Origin: Agrococcus sp. KRD186 | GTDB taxonomy: Bacteria > Actinomycetota > Actinomycetes > Actinomycetales > Microbacteriaceae | DNA length: 64,000 nt | Direction: 5' to 3' | Assembly: GCF_017168255.1 (NCBI RefSeq) | Contig: NZ_JABFAP010000001.1 | Span: 1,268,640 to 1,332,639 of the forward strand | Shown: positions 63,203 to 64,000 of the stretch, one piece after another | Layout: each line of letters opens with the position of its first letter | Position numbering within the stretch: the first letter of the stretch is position 1 | Translations under genes and position numbers: made by a program | Notes under the pieces: model-generated | The model's database searches: none | Told to the model about the DNA's origin: nothing | What the model saw: only the letters and a program-made list of their open reading frames with translations

Positions 63203-64000
63203 GCGAACCACCTGGCCTCGGTCGGCAGCGTGCCGATGCGCAGCATCACCCGGTATGCGATGAAGGTCACGATCGCGCCGCCGGTGATGAGCACGATGCC
63301 GCCCGGCGCGTTGTACGCCTGCGCGGCCTCGGGTCTGGTGGAGAGGATGAGGAGCACGATCCACGGAGCGGCGACGCCGAGCCTGGCCGCGCTGACGATC
63401 CACGTCTGCCGCGCCTCGAGCTCGCCGCGGGTCGCCAGGTCGACGCGCAGGTAGGCGGCGAGCTCGCGCAGCACCGTCGTCACCTCGGTGCCGCCGACCT
63501 CGCGGGCCATGCGCAGGGTCTCGATGATGCGGTCGCCGACGGGGTCAGCCAGGCGGTCCTTGAGCCGGTCGAGGGCGTACCCGAACGAGCCCGTGGCCCG
63601 GTGGTCGGCCGCATAGGCGGCGAAGGCCGGCCGCGTGATCGCCGGGCCGGCGTGCTCGAGCTGCGCCACCGCATCCGGCAGCGCGAGCCCGCTGCGCACG
63701 GCCGAGACCAGGTGGTCGACGACGTCGGGCCAGACGGCGGCCTGCGCCCTGCGTCGCCGCTTGGCGCGCCAGCGCACCGCGATCACGGGGACGGCGGCAC
63801 CGACGACGAACGCGGCGGCCGCGACCGCGACCACCGGCACGAAGGCGAGGGCGATGCCCGCTGCGAGCACACCCACCAGCAGCGAGACCGCGGCGAGGGC
63901 GAGCGGCGGCAGCCCGAACAGGCCCGCCTGCGTGAGGCGATCGAGCAGCGCCGTGCGCGGCCGCGGCTCCTCGGATCGCCGCGAGCGCGGCCACAGCCAC
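63199..64000 (-). CDS. tadB: TadB-like type II secretion F-domain protein (5' end beyond window)
   Basis: The visible 266 residues include TALLDRLTQAGLFGLPPLAL, two membrane helices, then the T2SSF domain: VWPDVVDHLVSAVRSGLALPDAVAQL and MAREVGGTEVTTVLRELAAYLRVDLA, and C-terminal helices APWIVLLILST and GGAIVTFIAYR. The frame is open to the right edge, so the N-terminus and probably tadA lie outside. Confidence 0.9.
   Translation of the reverse strand, partial: WLWPRSRRSEEPRPRTALLDRLTQAGLFGLPPLALAAVSLLVGVLAAGIALAFVPVVAVAAAAFVVGAAVPVIAVRWRAKRRRRAQAAVWPDVVDHLVSAVRSGLALPDAVAQLEHAGPAITRPAFAAYAADHRATGSFGYALDRLKDRLADPVGDRIIETLRMAREVGGTEVTTVLRELAAYLRVDLATRGELEARQTWIVSAARLGVAAPWIVLLILSTRPEAAQAYNAPGGIVLITGGAIVTFIAYRVMLRIGTLPTEARWFA

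Overview
The window is a continuous piece of chromosome from a high-GC actinobacterium, most likely a Microbacteriaceae member. Pointers are the very high GC, the tmRNA tag ANAKRTDFALAA, a cysteine-free L32, Kgd-type 2-oxoglutarate dehydrogenase, SigR/RsrA, RamB, a fragmented coaD/rpmF/rnc/mutM/smc/ftsY/ffh cluster, and copies of a short TGGTCGAG...TATCGAGACC repeat that I associate with this family. Genus is not resolved from sequence alone. Genes are packed tightly; no stretch above 300 bases lacks a gene or RNA.

Layout. 1-23.5 kb (mostly minus strand): ffh, ftsY, smc, mutM, rnc, rpmF and DUF177, the usual protein-targeting, chromosome-segregation and ribosome cluster. It is split by accessory genes: a degenerate AMP-binding protein; TerC behind a manganese (yybP-ykoY) riboswitch, an AlkA-type glycosylase, a DUF817 membrane protein, an rRNA-type methyltransferase, a VapBC-like toxin-antitoxin pair and a duplicated lipoprotein; and four tandem double-GNAT acetyltransferases (the second one broken), an aldehyde dehydrogenase and DUF2461. 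23.6-28.6 kb: an MFS transporter, an SDR, then metY-metX for methionine synthesis. 28.4-35.9 kb: a GT87-like membrane protein, two CorC/HlyC-type proteins, GuaB1, a PolA-like exonuclease/polymerase and an HNH protein.

36-44.5 kb is a central-carbon block: kgd, then ramB divergent from aceA-aceB (glyoxylate shunt), with three copies of a CAGAANTGC motif between ramB and aceA. 44.6-51 kb: rsrA-sigR with a consensus SigR promoter, divergent from aroA-rsgA-hisN, then a VOC protein, a rhodanese and a succinate-semialdehyde dehydrogenase. 51-60.7 kb: a DUF308-lipase fusion, tmRNA (ssrA), pfkA, smpB, ftsX-ftsE, an HpaB-type oxygenase inserted between ftsE and prfB, and an MFS transporter. 60.8 kb to the right edge: a Tad/Flp pilus locus (tadG-, tadE-, tadE-, Flp-, tadC- and tadB-like).

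How it works together: ssrA and smpB form the ribosome-rescue pair; Ffh and FtsY form the membrane-targeting pair; AceA/AceB/RamB form a self-contained acetate module; Kgd and the semialdehyde dehydrogenase could jointly take 2-oxoglutarate to succinate. At least 13 genes show a TANNNT box exactly six bases before the start codon, so leaderless transcription appears common here. The best candidates for something undescribed are the coupled double-GNAT quartet, the hairpin array at 6609-6800, the two-domain lipoprotein, and the DUF308-lipase fusion.
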